Below are positions 60,554 to 64,000 of a stretch of 64,000 nt of DNA, piece after piece. The translations under genes were made by a program, and so were the position numbers. The notes under the pieces were generated by a model. That model had not been told where the DNA came from and ran no database searches. It was given only the letters and a program-made list of their open reading frames with translations. The DNA comes from Synechococcus sp. CC9311 (GTDB lineage Bacteria; Cyanobacteriota; Cyanobacteriia; PCC-6307; Cyanobiaceae). Location of the stretch: positions 1,612,001 to 1,676,000 of the forward strand of contig NC_008319.1 in assembly GCF_000014585.1 (NCBI RefSeq), read 5' to 3'. The stretch's first letter is position 1. Every line of letters starts with the position of its first letter.

Positions 60554-61101
60554 CGCTGGATTTGAAGTGCAACTTCTTTAGCCAAAGTGTCATAACTCGA
60601 TCGCCATCGCTGAGAAAACAAAGCCCCTACAAGTAGCAGAGCAATCACAAAGCCAGGGAGGCAAACAAATAAGGCTTGAAGAAAAGGAATCCCGTACATC
60701 GCATTCACTAATATCATCATATTGAGATGCATCCATGCCAGAAGTGTGACGGCAATAAGATCACTCACATAAGGAGCTGCCGCCAGAACATAAAAAAGGC
60801 CTGGCCAGAGTGCTACTGCCATCCGATTACCGAAAGCAATGGGCTGCAAGGGAATCCCTGCCATCAAGGCAAGCATCAAACAATGACTGATCAGGCAAAG
60901 CAGAAGAGCCAGGCTAAGCACAAGAGCATCTACTACCATATGGAGAAAGATTTGCCTGGGAGTGAGTCGATTAGCAAGCAGAGAAAACAGATGAGACACA
61001 GACATTGAAAAACCGACAGCCACAAGAAGGCCCACACCAGTATCAAGGGCCAGAAGAATCTGACCCATCGAAACAAGCTGCTCTGTAAGTTGCTGAATCA
61101 T
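60550..61101 (-). CDS. polytopic membrane protein (183 aa)
   Basis: At least five hydrophobic segments, including MVVDALVLSLALLLCLISHC, ALWPGLFYVLAAAPYVSDLI and LIAVTLLAWMHLNMMILVNA, and a C-terminal basic tail (RWRSSYDTLAKEVALQIQR). No family recognised. It sits between the DUF6629-like gene (4-base gap) and the hydrolase (4-base overlap), forming one operon. ATG 61101. Confidence 0.65.
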   Translation of the reverse strand: MIQQLTEQLVSMGQILLALDTGVGLLVAVGFSMSVSHLFSLLANRLTPRQIFLHMVVDALVLSLALLLCLISHCLMLALMAGIPLQPIAFGNRMAVALWPGLFYVLAAAPYVSDLIAVTLLAWMHLNMMILVNAMYGIPFLQALFVCLPGFVIALLLVGALFSQRWRSSYDTLAKEVALQIQR

Positions 61102-61105
61102 CAGC

Positions 61106-61801
61106 TCACGAACGCTGAATTTGAGGACGATTTACAATCCACAACACCATGATGGAAAGAACGGCGCAGTAGAAGCACCAAACAGAGTTAAATGTTGCGC
61201 TGTAGGTAATCCAAGTAAGGAAGATCGAGACAAAGATCAACACACCAAACAACTTCACAGCCCGATCACTTACAGCAACCAGTGGCAGAACAATGAAGCC
61301 CCAGTAAACAAGTTCCCCAACTGGCTCAGTATTGACGAAATTATGGAAGATGCTTTGAAGGTTAGAGACGTCATACATCAATCGACCGTTGCTGAATACG
61401 GAAGGCTGAAGAGCTGGAGGATTAAGCAATAAAGGAACATAGAAAAAGATTCCCAAAACTGTTGCAACAATTGCCACCCATTTCAAACGCCTTTGCAAAC
61501 CCGTTGAATCAGTTGTTCGACTAATAGACCAGGCACTCCACGGAATCCAAATCATCCAAAAACAATAAGCAAAAAATAGAAATCCAAGCCCGGCCATTGA
61601 TGTCAATGGCTCAATTTTTCCACCCACGATTCCAGTCCACTCCAATCCCTCTACAAATTGCTGAACACCAAAGAAGAAAGGCACTAGTGCTAACGGTTTG
61701 TATCCAGGCTTTTCAGCCTTAGAAGCGAGGTGATGGGAATACAGCCCTAATGGCATGAGAACCGCAGACGCAGTGAAACTCGCAGAAGCCGAGAAGCACA
61801 T
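61106..61801 (-). CDS. DUF6629-type membrane protein (231 aa)
   Basis: The N terminus MCFSASASFTASAVLMPLGL is the diagnostic start of the DUF6629 family, with Cys2 followed by Ser-rich residues and the first of about seven helices (ALVPFFFGVQQFVEGLEWTG, LGFLFFAYCFWMIWIPWSAW, VAIVATVLGIFFYVPLLLNP). Function unknown. First gene of the three-gene operon that runs to 59450. ATG 61801. Confidence 0.8.
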   Translation of the reverse strand: MCFSASASFTASAVLMPLGLYSHHLASKAEKPGYKPLALVPFFFGVQQFVEGLEWTGIVGGKIEPLTSMAGLGFLFFAYCFWMIWIPWSAWSISRTTDSTGLQRRLKWVAIVATVLGIFFYVPLLLNPPALQPSVFSNGRLMYDVSNLQSIFHNFVNTEPVGELVYWGFIVLPLVAVSDRAVKLFGVLIFVSIFLTWITYSATFNSVWCFYCAVLSIMVLWIVNRPQIQRS

Positions 61802-61859
61802 GAGCTCTAATCAAAATCATCGAACGACCAAGCTTGGCCACGCCCACCCACGTTGTCAG

Positions 61860-62468
61860 TCAATCGATAAGAAGTGATTCGATCAACAGATCAAGCGATT
61901 TGGGATGTGACATCAATTGCTGGTGCGTCCAGACGGGTACCGCAGTATTCGGCCCGATTGGGAGCACGGCTTGCCACCCAGGGCAGACCATGAGATCCCA
62001 ACGGCAGAAAAAGCTGATGCACTCCACAGACTGCAACTCGGCGTAATTGCCATTTAAAGAGCGCAGTAGAGGACTACCCCGCTTCATGTCTGCCACACCA
62101 GCGAGCAACCAGGCAGGAATGCACTGTGCTGTGAGCGTTCCCTTTTGGGGGCTACCAACGCTAATGAACCGATGCGTTCGCTTGGCGCCACCAAACTCTT
62201 GGAGCCAAGTCCGACCAATCACCCCGCCCATGGAAAACCCAAGCAAGTCAATCGGCGTTTCCGCTCCCCAACGTTCTTGAATCAAGCCATCCAGCTGTTG
62301 AGCGAGCTTGCGTAGAGGAATTGCACCGAATCGATGGGGCAAATGGGGAGAAAATACTGCGCGATGCTGTCCTTCAAGACGACGTTCTAAGCAAGAGAAC
62401 AAACGAGGCGTATCGAGAAGACCGTGGACCAAAACGAGGGGACGGGTGGCAGCTTCAGATTGCATCAA
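61860..62468 (-). CDS. alpha/beta hydrolase (lipase/acyltransferase-like)
   Basis: ATRPLVLVHGLLDTPRLFSC (about 6-25) is the oxyanion HG motif, IDLLGFSMGGVIGRTWLQEF (about 73-92) holds the nucleophile in GFSMGG, and VWTHQQLMSHPKSLDLLIES supplies the final His. The probable acid lies between. Substrate unknown; it resembles bacterial triacylglycerol lipases. Its start codon overlaps the end of folB (4 bases), which suggests joint transcription. Confidence 0.8.
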   Translation of the reverse strand: MMQSEAATRPLVLVHGLLDTPRLFSCLERRLEGQHRAVFSPHLPHRFGAIPLRKLAQQLDGLIQERWGAETPIDLLGFSMGGVIGRTWLQEFGGAKRTHRFISVGSPQKGTLTAQCIPAWLLAGVADMKRGSPLLRSLNGNYAELQSVECISFFCRWDLMVCPGWQAVLPIGPNTAVPVWTHQQLMSHPKSLDLLIESLLID

Positions 62469-62848
62469 AAGCCCTGCTGACCAGACCAGTTGCGCCGCCG
62501 TTCAATGGCAACAGACCCCGTAAAACCTGCAATGGGAGGGTGGCACTTCTGCAAGACCAGATGCATTGGCAAAGGGCCGTAGAGACGTTCCAGCACCTCA
62601 AAGACCTCCTCACTAAAACGTTCAATGGTGAGGCAACACAGCTCGCTCACCAACGTCTGAAGCGCCCCCACCGCCAGGCTGTAATCAGCGGTTGCGCTGA
62701 GATCGTCGGACTTGGCCGATGCACGCAGATCCAAGCCCAGGGTGATGTCGAGTTGAAACCATTGACCATCCCGTCGTTCATGGTCCAGAACGCCGACATG
62801 AGCCCAGAGTCGTAGATCATGGATATGAATCAAATCCAAAGGAATCAC
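62465..62848 (-). CDS. folB: dihydroneopterin aldolase
   Basis: Folate pathway enzyme cleaving dihydroneopterin. [20 protein letters not shown] (about 5-24) starts the tunnelling fold; the catalytic Glu is in [12 protein letters not shown] and the later Lys in [20 protein letters not shown] (about 98-117). [20 protein letters not shown] is the Y/D pterin-binding block. Length 127 is typical. It overlaps proA by 4 bases at its start. Confidence 0.9.
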
Positions 62849-64000
62849 TCCGTCCCGGTGGGTAGATCGCGATGGCTGAACTGTTCACGCCCCTCAGAAA
62901 AATCAGCAGCAACATGCCCCTCACCGCGCAATCGGTAGCGATAGGTCACCAAACCTTCAAGCCCTACAGGCCCACGCGGCGGCAAGGTCTGGGTGCTGAT
63001 GCCAACTTCTGCGCCAAATCCATAGCGGAAACCATCAGCGAAACGGGTTGAGCAGTTGTGATAAACGCCGGCGCTATCCACTGCCCGCAAAAACCTTTCT
63101 GCGGTGTCGTGATTGACAGTTGCAATGGCTTCCGTATGGCGTGAGCCGTACATCCGTATATGTTCGAGCGCTTCGTCGAAATCCTTCACTACTCGCACAG
63201 CAAGCACGAGATCTAGGTATTCCTGACTCCAATCGTCGCTGGTGGCGACCTGCTCGACCCCTAAATCTCGACTGGCTTCATCACCGCGCAAACAAACACC
63301 AGCCTCTTGGAAGGCGGGAACAGCCTCTTTCAAAAAGATTGGCGCAATCTTTTCATGGACTAGAAGCGTCTCGATCGCATTGCAAGCCGCCGGGTACTGG
63401 GTCTTGCTATCGATCGCAATCCGCAAAGCTTGCGTGCAATCGACCTCTTGATCCACATACAAATGGCAAACACCATCGGCATGACCAAGGACTGGAATTC
63501 GGGTGTTGTCCTGAATAAAACGGACCAGCTCATTGCTACCCCGGGGAATAATCAAATCAACAAGACCATCGAGGCGCAGAAGAGCCAAGCTCTCCGCTCG
63601 GGTTGTTAGCAAATCCAACGCATCTACAGACACCGATGTGCCAGCCAAGCCCTCTTTCAGCGACTGCATCACAGCTTGATTGGTGCACTTGGCCTCGCTA
63701 CCACCCTTCAGGATTGCACCATTACCTGAACGAATCGCCAGTGCAGCGATTTGAATCACAGCGTCTGGCCTTGCCTCAAAAATCACCCCCAAGACCCCGA
63801 GCGGGACCGTAACGCGCTCCAAAACAAGGCCATCGGCCAGCTCGCGATGCAATTGCCTGGCACCCAGAGGATCCTGCAGGGACGACAATTGACGGACGCC
63901 ATCGATGGCTCCTGCCAATTTGCCCGCATCTAATTTGAGGCGTGCCACCAACGCAGGTGCCAAGCCATCAGCGGAGGCCTGAGCAAGATCCTCCGCATTG
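62845..64000 (-). CDS. proA: glutamate-5-semialdehyde dehydrogenase (partial)
   Basis: Gamma-glutamyl phosphate reductase of proline synthesis, cut by the window end: the frame continues to 64000 with [20 protein letters not shown], and the true start lies beyond. The catalytic Cys is in [18 protein letters not shown], the NADP site is [18 protein letters not shown], and [19 protein letters not shown] is typical. The C terminus [20 protein letters not shown] is normal. Its stop overlaps the folB start. Confidence 0.93.

Noticed and set aside
1-64000. CRISPR arrays, insertion sequences, integrases and prophage genes
   Set aside because: None found: no regularly spaced repeats, no transposase or integrase motifs, and no terminal inverted repeats flanking genes.

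Overview
The window is chromosomal DNA of a marine picocyanobacterium, most likely a Synechococcus. Two psbA genes, ndhD, an orange carotenoid protein with its recovery protein, high-light-inducible proteins, and many short proteins of cyanobacteria-only families (DUF1651, DUF1830, DUF1824, DUF2605, TIGR02450, Nif11) all point there. No rRNA, recognisable tRNA, CRISPR array, transposase or phage module was seen.

Layout. 1-6900 is a mosaic of small uncharacterised genes and AT-rich spacer, with a Nif11 gene, a GH57 hydrolase, a DCC-family thiol oxidoreductase and a band-7 protein. 7263-10213 is a photoprotection block: a decayed short-chain dehydrogenase pseudogene, then ocp - crtW - frp, meaning the photoactive carotenoid protein, the ketolase that can supply its pigment, and the factor that switches it off. 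10336-17267 holds a TauE/SafE permease, an SRAP protein, a GNAT, DoxX, an NTF2-like protein, the first Hli and several tiny membrane ORFs. 17603-26658 carries a J-domain protein, a GST, a PPOX/peroxiredoxin-like pair, a Rieske oxygenase of the pheophorbide a oxygenase type with a cupin, and a renalase-like flavoprotein. 26687-36925 has a bestrophin-type channel, succinate-semialdehyde dehydrogenase, secreted proteins, an L,D-transpeptidase-like lipoprotein, a methyltransferase, a CrtISO-like desaturase and a SIMPL/rhomboid pair.

36910-45945 is centred on two psbA genes in the same orientation. One encodes the E130 (D1:2) form and the other the Q130 (D1:1) form. They share identical 3' flanks and terminators and are separated by an opposite-strand Tat-type metallophosphatase. 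Upstream of the D1:1 gene lies a striking palindrome with three TCATGA blocks spaced exactly 11 bp. Nth, a second Hli and a PfkB kinase precede them.

46105-64000 is mostly housekeeping: a CDF transporter, trpS, thrS, glk, thrB, ndhD, prlC, folB and proA (cut by the window end). It also holds an unrecognised 488-aa protein and a tightly packed three-gene membrane/hydrolase operon with no recognised function.

The least explained items are the psbA-proximal palindrome, the 59450-61801 operon, the frameshifted dehydrogenase beside the OCP locus, and the short ORFs below 60 codons listed here, several of which have Shine-Dalgarno-like sites.
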